Assembly (NCBI RefSeq): GCF_002196855.1
Contig: NZ_NIPW01000025.1
Coordinates: forward strand, 1-64,000
Reading direction: 5' to 3'
From: Haematobacter genomosp. 1
Lineage (GTDB): Bacteria > Pseudomonadota > Alphaproteobacteria > Rhodobacterales > Rhodobacteraceae
DNA length: 64,000 bases
The notes under the pieces were generated by a model that worked only from the letters and a program-made list of their open reading frames with translations, was not told the DNA's origin and searched no databases. Shown here in pieces: positions 11,333 to 20,753 of the stretch; the stretch's first letter is position 1, and each line of letters begins with the position of its first letter. Both the position numbers and the translations under genes were made by a program.

Positions 11333-11817
11333 TGGCCGGGGGATCGCTCGGGATCATGGCGGGCGTGGCCACGGCCACGTTCGTTCTGGATCAGCTCAGC
11401 AAATTCGTGGTGGTCCATCTGATGTCGCTCGACCGCGTGCGGGAGATCGACATCTGGCCGCCCTATCTCAACTTCCGCATGGCATGGAACCGGGGCGTGA
11501 ACTTCGGGCTGCTGCAAGGGGATGGCGATCTGGGCCGCTGGCTGCTGATCGCCGTCGCTCTGGTCATATCGGCCTGGGTCTGGCTGTGGATGCGCAAGGA
11601 ACCGCAGACCGCCGCTGCGCAGGTTTCGGCCGGTCTTCTGATCGGCGGGGCCATCGGAAACGTGATCGACCGCGTTCTCTATGGCGCTGTGGCGGACTTT
11701 CTGAACATGTCCTGCTGCGGAATCGACAACCCCTGGGCATTCAACGTCGCCGATATCGCGGTGTTCGCGGGTGCCATCGGGCTCGTCCTGTTCACCGGAC
11801 GCGACAAGAAGGCGTGA
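11332..11817 (+). CDS. lspA: Lipoprotein signal peptidase (signal peptidase II)
   Basis: LspA is the inner-membrane aspartyl protease that removes signal peptides from diacylglyceryl-modified prolipoproteins. The 161-aa product has four membrane segments. The two catalytic aspartates are in GNVIDRVLYGAVADFL and FNVADIAVF, and the conserved NRGVNFGLL motif is present. It is coupled to purH by a one-base overlap and precedes a lipoprotein gene that would be its substrate. Confidence 0.96.
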
Positions 11818-11876
11818 CGCCCCGGTTCAAAACGGCTAAACGAGGACAAAACGGCAAGAGTGCGATGGAGCGGGGC

Positions 11877-12419
11877 ATGATACAGGCGGGTCGGATCCGG
11901 GCGGGCAGGCTCGTGCTCGTGCTGGCGGCGGCTTGCGGCCTCGCCGCCTGCGGCAACGGAAAGCTCATCCAGCTTCGCTCCGAAACCCGCAGCCCGGACG
12001 AGTTCGCCATCCTGCCGACCAAACCGCTCGACATCCCGGCGGGGCAGGCGAACCTCGCTTCCCTCCCCGTACCGACCCCCGGCGGTGCGAATCGCACCGA
12101 CCCGACCCCGCTCGCCGATGCGACCGCTGTACTGGGGGGCAATGCCGGTGCGGTGGAACGTCAGGGAACCGGCGGGGATGCCGCGCTTCTGGCACAGGCC
12201 GGACGCTATGGCGCCGATCCCACCATTCGGCAGGAGCTGGCCGTGGCGGATGCCGAATTCCGCAAGGACGAAGGCCCCCTGCTCCTAGAGCGGATGAGCC
12301 GCACGACCACCTATTTCAAGGTTTATGCGCCCTATGCACTCAACCAGCAGGCCGAAATTTCCCGCTGGCGCGCAAGGGGAGTGCCGACGGTCACCGCGCC
12401 GCCTCCGCCCGCCAACTGA
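11877..12419 (+). CDS. DUF3035 lipoprotein, BamF-type outer-membrane assembly subunit
   Basis: The 180-aa product has a lipoprotein signal with a lipobox (CGLAAC, cysteine near residue 25). It carries the DUF3035 pattern (SPDEFAILPTKPLDIP, near the N-terminus of the mature part) that defines the alphaproteobacterial Bam-complex lipoprotein BamF. It is therefore predicted to help insert beta-barrel proteins into the outer membrane. I prefer the ATG at 11877 because GGAG lies 6 bases before it; another in-frame ATG is 12 bases upstream. The position after lspA is conserved in Rhodobacterales. Confidence 0.85.
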   Translation: MIQAGRIRAGRLVLVLAAACGLAACGNGKLIQLRSETRSPDEFAILPTKPLDIPAGQANLASLPVPTPGGANRTDPTPLADATAVLGGNAGAVERQGTGGDAALLAQAGRYGADPTIRQELAVADAEFRKDEGPLLLERMSRTTTYFKVYAPYALNQQAEISRWRARGVPTVTAPPPPAN

Positions 12420-12455
12420 CGGAGGCCGGCCGGGACAGGCCGCCGCTCTCACGGC

Positions 12456-12851
12456 CTATTTTGGCGGATAGGCCGCCCTGCAGGCATCGACCCGCGCGCC
12501 CGTCTGCACGGTCAACTCACGCCGCTTCTCCAGCAGACTGTCCAGCTTGGCCTGTTCAGCCCTAAGGTCGATGGCCCGCGGGACGTTCGTCGTCACGGGC
12601 ACATCGCGCTCACACATCATCGGGCGGTAATACCCGCGCCCCCAGGAGGGGCCGGGGCACCAGTCGAAATCCGTCACCCAATCCGTCCGGCTGTCGAGCG
12701 CGAAACCGCGGGCGATGTTGCCCTGCGTCTGGTCGATCAGCATGTTCACGGTGCGGAGATCGCGCGTCGCGGTGTTGAGACAGCGCTCCTGTGGCGTTGC
12801 GCAAGCCGCGAGTCCGAGAAGCAGAAAAAGAACGGGAAACGGGCGCGTCAT
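12456..12851 (-). CDS. Small cysteine-containing lipoprotein, function unknown
   Basis: The 131-aa product starts with a lipoprotein signal (PVLFLLLGLAACATP), with the lipid-bearing cysteine near residue 16. The mature part contains further cysteines, a WCPGPSWGRGYY motif, and a helical stretch (RAEQAKLDSLLEKRRELTVQ) that could form a short coiled coil. I do not recognise a named family. I set the start at the ATG directly before the signal peptide. The longer upstream reading overlaps hemF and has no signal character. It converges with the bamF-type gene. Confidence 0.75.
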   Translation of the reverse strand: MTRPFPVLFLLLGLAACATPQERCLNTATRDLRTVNMLIDQTQGNIARGFALDSRTDWVTDFDWCPGPSWGRGYYRPMMCERDVPVTTNVPRAIDLRAEQAKLDSLLEKRRELTVQTGARVDACRAAYPPK

Positions 12852-12969
12852 GATGTCATCCTCCGCCAGGCCGGCGATCCGATATCTAGCGATTATGGAA
12901 CCGAAAGCCAGACTCGGCTTGGCCATCGTCCGGCGGAGAGCTATTGGGTTCCCGAAAGGCAGGATCGTC

Positions 12970-13839
12970 ATGGATATCAATTTCGACGAACGCAAGACGC
13001 GGGCGGCGGCATGGTTCCGAACGCTCAGGGATCAGATCTGCACCGCTTTCGAGACGCTGGAGGACACGCTTCCCTCCGACCGCCCGCCCGGACGTTTCGA
13101 ACTGCGTGAAACCCAGCGGGGCGGCGGGAACGGCGGCGGCGGCCTCATGTCCGTCATGCGTGAGGGGCGGGTCTTCGAGAAGGTAGGCGTCAACGTCTCG
13201 GCCGTCCACGGCACGCTCGCCCCGGCCGCGCAGGCGGCGATGGCGGCGCGGGGCGTTCCGGGCATGGCGGAGGATCCGCGGTTCTGGGCCTCCGGCATCA
13301 GCCTCGTCGCCCATATGCGCAATCCGCTCGCCCCGGCGGTCCACATGAATACGCGCATGTTCTGGACGCCGCATACATGGTGGTTCGGCGGAGGCGCCGA
13401 CCTCAATCCCTGTATCGAGTTCGCCGAGGACACCGCGCATTTCCACGCCATGCTCAAGACCGCCTGCGACCTGCATGGGCCGGATTTCTATACCCGGTTC
13501 AAGGCATGGGCCGACGAGTATTTCTACATTCCGCACCGCAAGCGTGCGCGGGGGGTCGGCGGCATCTTCTTCGACGATCTGAACACCAGCGACTGGGAGG
13601 CAGACTTCGCCTTCACTCAGGATGTGGGCCGTGCCTTCCTGCCTGCCTTCCTGCCGCTGGCGGAAAAGCGCAGTCGTGCCCCCTACGGAGAGGCGGAGCG
13701 GGAGGCGCAGCTCATCCACCGCGGCCTCTATGCGGAATACAACCTTGTCTATGACCGCGGCACAAAGTTCGGTCTGGCCACGGCGCATGACCCGGAAGCA
13801 GTGCTGATGAGCCTGCCGCCGCTCGCCCGCTGGCCCTGA
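12970..13839 (+). CDS. hemF: Oxygen-dependent coproporphyrinogen III oxidase
   Basis: HemF converts coproporphyrinogen III to protoporphyrinogen IX using O2. The 289-aa length is typical. Diagnostic motifs are visible (GGGLMSVMREGRVFEKVGVN, HMNTRMF, WFGGGADLNP, KKR-like YIPHRKRARGVGGIFFDDL and EYNLVYDRGTKFGL). The ATG follows AGGATCGTC. It is monocistronic, followed by an intrinsic terminator. A HemW-like radical-SAM protein is encoded separately near 60 kb. Confidence 0.98.
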   Translation: MDINFDERKTRAAAWFRTLRDQICTAFETLEDTLPSDRPPGRFELRETQRGGGNGGGGLMSVMREGRVFEKVGVNVSAVHGTLAPAAQAAMAARGVPGMAEDPRFWASGISLVAHMRNPLAPAVHMNTRMFWTPHTWWFGGGADLNPCIEFAEDTAHFHAMLKTACDLHGPDFYTRFKAWADEYFYIPHRKRARGVGGIFFDDLNTSDWEADFAFTQDVGRAFLPAFLPLAEKRSRAPYGEAEREAQLIHRGLYAEYNLVYDRGTKFGLATAHDPEAVLMSLPPLARWP

Positions 13840-13856
13840 TCTCCTACTTTCTTCCG

Positions 13857-13884
13857 AAGGCCCGCCCCCCCGGCGGGCCTTTTC
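13857..13884 (+). terminator. Rho-independent terminator of hemF
   Basis: AAGGCCCGCC and GGCGGGCCTT form a 10-bp stem with a C-rich loop, running into TTT, 17 bases past hemF. It separates hemF from the formaldehyde operon. Confidence 0.85.
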
Positions 13885-13912
13885 GCTCCTTGCGCGCCAG
13901 TGGGGGAGGAAT

Positions 13913-13929
13913 ATACTCCCCCCCAGTAT
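13913..13929. promoter_or_regulatory. FrmR/RcnR-type operator
   Basis: ATACT, seven C residues, then AGTAT form an inverted repeat just upstream of frmR. Its complement reads TACT-G7-AGTA, which fits the RcnR/FrmR-family operator pattern TACT-G6-N-AGTA. It lies only 12 bases before the frmR start codon, so bound repressor would block the promoter or leader and shut the whole operon. Confidence 0.8.
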
Positions 13930-13941
13930 CGGAGGAGGGGG

Positions 13942-14205
13942 ATGCCCAACGACCCGCGCGAAAAGCAACAGGCGCTGATCCGTGTCCGCCGCATCCGCGG
14001 CCAGATCGAAGCTCTTGAAAGATCGCTTGAAGGCGAGGCCCAGTGCGAACCGATCCTGCAACAGCTCGCGGCTGTAAGGGGTGCGGTCAACGGATTGATG
14101 GGCAGCGTTCTGGAAAGCCATCTGCGCGAGGAACTGGCTACCCCCGCCGAACCCAATCCAAGGATCGAGACCGCAATCGCGCTCGTCCGGTCCTATCTCA
14201 AGTGA
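13942..14205 (+). CDS. frmR: FrmR-type formaldehyde-responsive repressor
   Basis: The 87-aa, all-helical protein belongs to the CsoR/RcnR/FrmR family. With the ATG at 13942, Pro2, Cys35 and His60 fall at the FrmR positions. In the E. coli protein the Pro2 amine and Cys35 are cross-linked by formaldehyde, releasing DNA. A longer upstream reading would overlap the operator and remove Pro2 from the N-terminus, so it is rejected. The gene leads the adhC-fghA operon, whose substrate it is predicted to sense. Metal sensing is the alternative but less likely here. Confidence 0.9.
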   Translation: MPNDPREKQQALIRVRRIRGQIEALERSLEGEAQCEPILQQLAAVRGAVNGLMGSVLESHLREELATPAEPNPRIETAIALVRSYLK

Positions 14206-15333
<1,128 letters not shown>

Positions 15334-15341
15334 GCCGAGAT

Positions 15342-16172
15342 ATGGAACGCCTCGAATCGCACGCCTGTTTCGGCGGTCAACAGGAGGTCTGGCGCCATGA
15401 GAGCCAGGCCACCGGGACACCGATGACCTTCGGTGTCTTTCTGCCGCCCCAGGCGGCAAAGGGCCCGCTGCCGGTGATCTACTGGCTCTCCGGCCTCACC
15501 TGCACGGAACAGAACTTCATCACCAAGGCCGCCGCCCAGCGCTACGCGACGGAACACGGGGTGATTCTCGTCAATCCCGACACCAGCCCAAGGGGTGACG
15601 ATGTCGCGGATGATTCTGGCTACGATCTCGGCAAGGGCGCCGGATTCTACCTGAATGCGACCCAGCAACCCTGGGCGGCCAACTACCGGATGGCCGATTA
15701 TATCGCCGAGGAACTCCCCGCTCTGGTGGAGGGGGCCTTCCCGGTGTCCGACCGGCGTTCGATCATGGGTCACTCCATGGGCGGACACGGGGCGTTGGTC
15801 ACCGCCTTCCGCAATCCGGGCCGCTACCGGTCCGTGTCGGCTTTCTCCCCGATCGTCGGCCCCTCCGACGTGCCTTGGGGAGAGAAGGCGCTCACCGCTT
15901 ATCTCGGTCCCGATCGGGGCGCGTGGGCGGAATGGGATGCGGTGCGCCTGATTCCCGGCCTGAAAGAACGTCTGCCCCTTCTGATCGATCAGGGTGGAGC
16001 GGATGAGTTCCTTGTTCGCGAACTCCAGCCGGAGCGCCTGGTCGAAGCCTGCAAGGCTGCGGGCCATCCGGTGGAACTGCGCCTTCAGGATGGCTACGAC
16101 CACAGCTACTACTTCATCTCGACCTTCATGGGCGACCACATCGCCTGGCATGCGAAGGCGCTGAAGGGCTGA
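15342..16172 (+). CDS. fghA: S-formylglutathione hydrolase
   Basis: FghA hydrolyses S-formylglutathione to formate and glutathione, completing glutathione-dependent formaldehyde oxidation. The 276-aa esterase has the nucleophile motif GHSMGGHGAL, the family sequence LSGLTCTEQNF near residue 50 and the catalytic His in GYDHSYYFISTF. I chose the ATG at 15342; the TTG overlapping the upstream stop is less likely. It ends the frmR-frmA-fghA operon and is followed by a strong hairpin. Confidence 0.97.
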   Translation: MERLESHACFGGQQEVWRHESQATGTPMTFGVFLPPQAAKGPLPVIYWLSGLTCTEQNFITKAAAQRYATEHGVILVNPDTSPRGDDVADDSGYDLGKGAGFYLNATQQPWAANYRMADYIAEELPALVEGAFPVSDRRSIMGHSMGGHGALVTAFRNPGRYRSVSAFSPIVGPSDVPWGEKALTAYLGPDRGAWAEWDAVRLIPGLKERLPLLIDQGGADEFLVRELQPERLVEACKAAGHPVELRLQDGYDHSYYFISTFMGDHIAWHAKALKG

Positions 16173-16178
16173 CCAACC

Positions 16179-16209
16179 GCCCGTGCGCTGCCAAAGGCGG
16201 CGCGCGGGC
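16179..16209 (+). terminator. Hairpin after fghA, probable terminator
   Basis: A 14-bp stem (GCCCGTGCGCTGCC / GGCGGCGCGCGGGC, two G-T pairs) with an AAA loop follows fghA by 7 bases. Only a short, mixed T tract follows, so termination may be inefficient. It lies between convergent operons. Confidence 0.5.
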
Positions 16210-16241
16210 TTGTCGCTTCGGCGCGTCAGCGCCGTCCGCTT

Positions 16242-17294
16242 TTACAGATCGACCTCGACACTCGCGAGCGGGCGGGAGCAGCAGGCCAGGATGAAGCCAT
16301 CCTCCACCTCATCCTCGAAGATGCCGCCCTGATGGTGCATCTCCACACTGCCGCGCGCCCGGACCTTGCAGGTGCCGCAGACACCCATGCCGCAGGCAAA
16401 GGGGGCAGCAATTCCCGCCGCTTGCGCCATTTGCAGGATCGTCTGTCCGGCCCCTACCGGCACTTCCACGCCTGAGCGCGCGAACCGCACGACCGCGCCT
16501 TCCGACACCGCGGGGGCTTCCGGCAGCAGCAGTCCGCCGCTGGCTGGCCCGAAACTTTCCTGATGCCAGGCTTCCGTGGCCAGCCCGTCCGCGAGCAGCG
16601 CCGCCTGCATCGCCTCCATGAAGCCCTGCGGCCCACAGCAATAGACCTGCCGCTCCAGCCGTTCCGGCACCAGCCGCCGCAGCAGCTCCGCATCCAGCCG
16701 CCCGGCGATCAGACTCTCCCCCTCGGCTTCTCGGCCAAGAATGAACAAAAGCCGAAGGCCCGGCATCTGCCCCGCCAGCAGCTCGAGTTCCCGCCGGAAC
16801 AGGATGTCATCGGCAGAACGCGCCGCATGAACATACGTGACCTTCAGGCCCGGTGCGCAGTCCGCAACCCAGCGGAGCATGGACATGCAGGGCGTCGCGC
16901 CCGATCCCGCCGAAATCAGCAGTAACGGCCCGACCAGCGGATCGGGCAGGTGGAAGTTGCCCATCGGCTGGGTGAATTTCAGCCCGAATCCGGGGGCGAG
17001 GTTGTCGAACATCCATTGCGTCGCGACGCTCCCCGCCTTCAGCTTGGCCGTGATCGAGACGGAAAACGGCCGCGAGGGGGAGGAGGAGAGCGTATAGCTC
17101 CTGAGCACCGGCCCCTCCGCCGTCGGCAGTTCGACCGTGACGAACTGTCCCGGCCGATAGGCACACCAGCGCCCCGGCGGCGGACGAAAGGTGAAGGTTC
17201 GCACATCCGCCGTTTCGGCGCGGACACCCACGCACCGCAGCGGCTCCTCCAGCGCGTTCCAAGGGAGCGGCTGGGGCAAGGTCTGAACGATCAT
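16242..17294 (-). CDS. gbcB: Ferredoxin-NAD(P) reductase component of a betaine-type Rieske demethylase
   Basis: This is the electron-transfer partner of the adjacent Rieske oxygenase. The 350-aa protein has an FAD-binding domain (RPGQFVTVEL, RSYTLSSSP), an NAD-binding domain (LLISAGSGATPCMSML, YCCGPQGFMEAM) and a C-terminal plant-type 2Fe-2S domain with cysteines in FACGMGVCGTCKV and ACCSRPL. The start is the ATG that overlaps the gbcA stop (ATGA). The domain order matches GbcB, the reductase of glycine-betaine monooxygenase; other quaternary amines such as stachydrine remain possible substrates. Confidence 0.88.
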   Translation of the reverse strand: MIVQTLPQPLPWNALEEPLRCVGVRAETADVRTFTFRPPPGRWCAYRPGQFVTVELPTAEGPVLRSYTLSSSPSRPFSVSITAKLKAGSVATQWMFDNLAPGFGLKFTQPMGNFHLPDPLVGPLLLISAGSGATPCMSMLRWVADCAPGLKVTYVHAARSADDILFRRELELLAGQMPGLRLLFILGREAEGESLIAGRLDAELLRRLVPERLERQVYCCGPQGFMEAMQAALLADGLATEAWHQESFGPASGGLLLPEAPAVSEGAVVRFARSGVEVPVGAGQTILQMAQAAGIAAPFACGMGVCGTCKVRARGSVEMHHQGGIFEDEVEDGFILACCSRPLASVEVDL

Positions 17295-18538
17295 TCCGCG
17301 GCGATCCGTGCCTGACTGTCGGGGCCAAGACGGCGCTTCAGGGTCTCGCAATACCATTCCACGAACTGCATCACGCCGCCTTCGTGGATCTCCGAATAGG
17401 GCCCCGGCTGATAGGCGGGCGAGGCGATGCCGCGGGCATTGTCCTCCACGATCCGGCGATCCTCGTCATTGGTGTGGATCCAGACCTCGGTCAGCTTCTC
17501 CAGATCATAGTCCACCCCCTCGACCGCATCCTTGTGGACGAGCCATTTCGTCGTCACCTGCGTCTGGGTCGCGGAAATCGGCAGCACCCGGAAGGAGATG
17601 GCGTGGTCGATCAGAACGTGGTTCCATGTGCTCGGGTAATGGAACAGCAGCAACGCCCCGATCCCCTCCTCGCCCGGGAAACCGTCCGAGATCTTGCGCC
17701 CCACGGCGCGCCGCCCGGTCATCGTATAGCTCTCGGCATCCCGGAGCAGCGGCACCCGAACGGCGCGCGCCTGGCCGTCCGGCTCCATGTCGAAGCGCGA
17801 GGCGAGGCCCCTTTCCTCGCAGGCGGCCCAATGGGCTGCGATCTCGGGATCGCTCCCCGCCCCGTCCACCCCGGTGACCGAGGGCGCCTCGGGATAGGTC
17901 TTGCACAGGTCGGGATGGTTGGCCGCGCAATGATAGCACTCGCGGTTGTTCTCCCAGACCAGTTTCCAGTTCCCGTTCTCGACGATGGTCGATTCAAATG
18001 CGACCTTCGCCTCCTTCAGATTGTGGGCGCCGAAATAGGTCTCCATCCGCCGTCGCTGCGGAGCGAAGTCGGCAGGCGCGCTGGCGAGACTGATCCAGAC
18101 GTAGCCGGCCGCGCTTTCGCAGGCCACGGGCTTCAGACCGTAGGGCTTGGGATCGAACTCCTCTCCCATCTGCCGTGCGAAAAGCAGTTGCCCGTCGAGA
18201 TCGAACGTCCACTGGTGGTAGGGACAGACGAGCCGCGACGTACGCCCCTTTTCCGTAAGGCAGATACGGGAGCCCCGATGGCGGCAGACGTTGTGAAAGG
18301 CCCGGATCGCGCCATCGCGCCCGCGCACCACGATCACCGAGTAATCGCCGACCTGCACGGTAAAGAAACTGCCCGGCTGGGCGATTTCGCAATCATGGCC
18401 GACGAACAGCCAGTCGCGATACCAGAATTCCTCCAGATCCAGCCGGTAGATGTCGTCATCGCGATAAAAGGCCTGATCCAGACTGAAACCCGGCTTCTGG
18501 CGGGCAAGCAGCGCGGCAATCGTGCTCTGTAGGGTCAT
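17291..18538 (-). CDS. gbcA: Rieske non-haem iron oxygenase, glycine betaine monooxygenase-type
   Basis: The 415-aa oxygenase subunit carries the Rieske motif (CRHRGSRICLTEKG, then CPYHQWTFD, about residues 85-110) and a catalytic iron site in NNRECYHCAANHPDLC. That motif is characteristic of GbcA-like enzymes that oxidatively N-demethylate glycine betaine to dimethylglycine plus formaldehyde. The start is the ATG of MTLQSTIAAL after AGGA. A related substrate such as proline betaine cannot be excluded. The operon gbcA-gbcB converges on the formaldehyde-detoxification operon, which would consume its by-product. Confidence 0.88.
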   Translation of the reverse strand: MTLQSTIAALLARQKPGFSLDQAFYRDDDIYRLDLEEFWYRDWLFVGHDCEIAQPGSFFTVQVGDYSVIVVRGRDGAIRAFHNVCRHRGSRICLTEKGRTSRLVCPYHQWTFDLDGQLLFARQMGEEFDPKPYGLKPVACESAAGYVWISLASAPADFAPQRRRMETYFGAHNLKEAKVAFESTIVENGNWKLVWENNRECYHCAANHPDLCKTYPEAPSVTGVDGAGSDPEIAAHWAACEERGLASRFDMEPDGQARAVRVPLLRDAESYTMTGRRAVGRKISDGFPGEEGIGALLLFHYPSTWNHVLIDHAISFRVLPISATQTQVTTKWLVHKDAVEGVDYDLEKLTEVWIHTNDEDRRIVEDNARGIASPAYQPGPYSEIHEGGVMQFVEWYCETLKRRLGPDSQARIAAE

Positions 18539-18712
18539 CGTAGCGTCCTGCGGACCGCGAAATGGCGGATGGGTTGCTGTCTTCCCGCGATGTGGAACCG
18601 GCGTGCGGGGATGGCTGCAGAATGCCATGAAACACAGGCGCGAATGGCCGAAATTCGACGCTTTTCGACAGCAGGGCGACGCGGGCGGAAACAGCCGTCG
18701 GACGGCTCTCCC

Positions 18713-18922
18713 TCAGCGATCCGTGGCGTCGGTTTCCGGTGTCGTGCGGGCAGGAGCGACCCCCTCCCGCCGCCGGGCGAGCGCCGCGTCGAGTTCGAGC
18801 GCCAACATCCGCAGCCGTTCGGGAACATCGTGAAGCCTGAGTTCCGCCGATATGTCCGACAGGAGCCGTGCGAGTTCCTCCTCCGTGCGCGCCGCCGCGT
18901 CATCCAGAGGTTTCTCGACCAT
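18713..18922 (-). CDS. 69-aa helical protein divergent from ecfG, possible NepR-like anti-sigma factor
   Basis: I do not recognise a clear family. The 69-aa product is predicted all-helical, acidic and Leu-rich (EEELARLLSDISAELRLHDV, then PERLRMLALELDAALARR). Size, position beside an EcfG-type sigma gene and the VPERL...L..LDAAL tail recall NepR anti-sigma proteins (consensus around PVPDRF..LL..LD). The canonical first helix is not obvious, however, and nepR is usually co-transcribed with ecfG rather than divergent. The ATG at 18922 has AGGAG 8 bases upstream and is preferred over one 18 bases earlier. Confidence 0.6.
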   Translation of the reverse strand: MVEKPLDDAAARTEEELARLLSDISAELRLHDVPERLRMLALELDAALARRREGVAPARTTPETDATDR

Positions 18923-18945
18923 GCTCAAATCTCCTGTCATTACCC

Positions 18946-18970
18946 GGAACCGTCAGCGCTCCGCCGGGTT
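18946..18970 (+). promoter_or_regulatory. EcfG-type promoter of the sigma gene (autoregulation)
   Basis: GGAAC, 16 bases, then GGTT lie about 40 bases before the sigma start. The general-stress consensus in alphaproteobacteria is GGAAC-N16/17-CGTT, so this fits except for the first -10 base. It implies that the sigma factor drives its own gene. Confidence 0.6.
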
Positions 18971-18998
18971 ATCCTACGCTGCCGATCACCGGATTCAA
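18971..18998 (-). promoter_or_regulatory. Possible housekeeping promoter of the 69-aa gene
   Basis: On the minus strand TTGAAT and TAGGAT are 16 bases apart, about 50 bases before the 69-aa gene. The -10 abuts the -10 of the EcfG-type promoter on the other strand, so the two would compete for occupancy. Each hexamer matches consensus at four of six bases. Confidence 0.3.
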
Positions 18999-19010
18999 GG
19001 ACGGTCCCGG

Positions 19011-19514
19011 ATGATGACAACTTCTTCCCGCGATGAGGTGCGGACCGACGTGGTGGCGCTGATCCCTGCGCTCCGCGCTTTCGCATGGTCACTGTGCCGG
19101 GACACGACCGACGCCGATGATCTGGTGCAGGAAACGCTGTTGAAAGCGTTGGCCAATCTCGACAAGTTTGCCCCTGGCACCCGGCTGCGGGCCTGGCTCT
19201 TCACAATCATGCGCAATACGTTCTATTCTCGTATCCGAACCCAGGGGCGAGAGACGACGGGTGCGGAAGATTGCGTCTCGGGCGATCTGATCTCTCAGCC
19301 CACGCAGGAATGGAACGTTCGCGGCGGCGAGCTGATGGAAATCGTCCGCGGCCTGCCCGTTCATTACCGCGATACCCTGATCCTTGTCGTGATGATGGGA
19401 GAGAGCTACGAGGCGGCTGCCGAGATCTGCGGCTGCACGGTCGGCACCGTCAAAAGTCGTGTCAATCGCGCCCGCAACATGGTCATCTCCGCTCTGGGTG
19501 AGACCACCGTCTGA
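19011..19514 (+). CDS. ecfG: EcfG-like RNA polymerase sigma factor (general stress response)
   Basis: The 167-aa sigma-70-family protein has region 2 (TDADDLVQETLLKALANLDK, then RAWLFTIMRNTFYSRIR) and region 4 (YRDTLILVVMMGESYEAAAE, then CGCTVGTVKSRVNRAR). The wording is typical of the EcfG/ECF15 group that controls the general stress response in alphaproteobacteria together with PhyR and NepR. An EcfG-type promoter precedes the gene. No phyR is visible nearby; a possible nepR-like gene is divergent. The first of two adjacent ATGs is used. Confidence 0.85.
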   Translation: MMTTSSRDEVRTDVVALIPALRAFAWSLCRDTTDADDLVQETLLKALANLDKFAPGTRLRAWLFTIMRNTFYSRIRTQGRETTGAEDCVSGDLISQPTQEWNVRGGELMEIVRGLPVHYRDTLILVVMMGESYEAAAEICGCTVGTVKSRVNRARNMVISALGETTV

Positions 19515-20521
19515 CGGATGAGACGCCTCATCGGTGAGGCAGGGGTTGCTTTTGACCGGAAGCCTTCTGGCCGGGAAAAGCCTTCATCGCTGCTTCGGAT
19601 GCTTGCCGGCTGCACGTCCAAAGGAATGCAACAAGTCATCCGTCGCCAGCGCTCGACCCCGGCACTGATCGATTCGGCAAACGGGAGAGACGCTTGCGCG
19701 CTGCCCGCGGCCGTCAGGTCCAGACCACCTCCGGCTCTTGCGGATTATCTTGCGTGTTGTGCAGCCTTTCAGCAGCGGTGCCCGCCGGCATGGTGATACC
19801 CGGCGATGTCTCCTCTGCCGGACGAAAGGCCGAAAGCATGCCGACCCATGTTCGGATGTCTTGGCGATGAAATCGCCCGCTCCCATCGCTTCGGAAAGAT
19901 AGCGTCCCGCGGCGAGCGCTATGCCGCCCTCATACCGGCAGTGGAAGTTCGCGCGCAAATCATCCACCTGCTGCATCCGACGAGCGCACGACCCTTGAAC
20001 AAGAGAAGGTTTCGCCGCCTTCCCGATCGAGATGGAACGAGATACCCCCGCCCTTGAGGCGCACATGCTGTCGCCCGAGGGGCGTCGCGCAGAACCTTCA
20101 ATTCCCTCTGTGTTGCAGCGGTTGCCGCCACAAACGGCAAGCGTCTAGGTCCACCGTAGTAGCAACGGCGAACCTCTCATCCAGCGGGTCGGCGGAAATA
20201 TTCCGCACGATGTGACGGAGGAACGCTGGGAGCGTCAAACAACCTTCGTTCCGATCGCGAGCAAGATTCCGTCCAATTACGATTGTAACGATATTTCTCG
20301 GCTTCCGGCCCATTCGTACGCTTGCAGGAGATGCCTATCGCGATGCGGACATGGCAGACATCGAAATAGGTGCGCAGTATCGCATCGCAAGAGTGGCATA
20401 CGATGCGCCCCCGCACGCCGGTGATGACCGCCCTTTCGTGTCGATGTAGCTCCATCGCCGCCTGCTGCACCCGGCGAAGGCCGGGCGCGCTGTCAGGATG
20501 GCGCCCCGCCCCCTTTTGGCC
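19515..20521. other. About 1 kb without a convincing gene
   Basis: No open frame here has a good ribosome site, family motif or coding-like composition. The longest minus-strand frame (19584-20066) is Arg/Cys/Ser-rich and looks spurious. Around 20160-20400 the G+C content visibly drops and short frames are interrupted by stops in all phases, as in a decayed or foreign segment. I see no terminator or RNA fold strong enough to call. Confidence 0.6.
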
Positions 20522-20722
20522 TCAGGATCGGGCGGCCCTGCGCGAAGCGGGGCTGCGGGCCTTGCCACTCCGCGCCTTGGCGGCGGTTCTGTGGGGCTGA
20601 TTCTCCGCCTTCGGGCCGGACAGGCGTCTCTGGGGCTCCGTCGCCGGGGAAGAGGAGGAGAGATAGCGCACGGCGGCATAGCCGAGGCCAAGAAGAGCAA
20701 GGGTACGGATCAGTCTCGGCAT
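20522..20722 (-). CDS. 66-aa single-pass membrane protein, stress-linked candidate
   Basis: I do not recognise this family. The 66-aa product has one N-terminal hydrophobic segment (about residues 4-22, LIRTLALLGLGYAAVRYLSS) followed by a basic, Ser/Ala/Arg-rich tail, so it is probably anchored in the inner membrane with a cytoplasmic basic tail that may touch nucleic acid or acidic lipids. GGAG lies 7 bases before the ATG. An exact EcfG-type promoter match sits 32 bases upstream, which supports the gene being real and stress-regulated. Confidence 0.65.
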   Translation of the reverse strand: MPRLIRTLALLGLGYAAVRYLSSSSPATEPQRRLSGPKAENQPHRTAAKARSGKARSPASRRAARS

Positions 20723-20753
20723 CTGTAATCTCCGGCTTGAGTTTCCGCCGCAT

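Noticed and set aside
18693-18707. AGCCGTC-G-GACGGCT palindrome after the 69-aa gene as a terminator
   Set aside because: The loop is a single base and no T run follows on either strand.
19584-20066. 160-codon minus-strand open frame in the gene-poor zone
   Set aside because: There is no ribosome site, no recognisable motif and an odd Arg/Ser/Cys composition. It could be part of a decayed gene but cannot be supported as a CDS.
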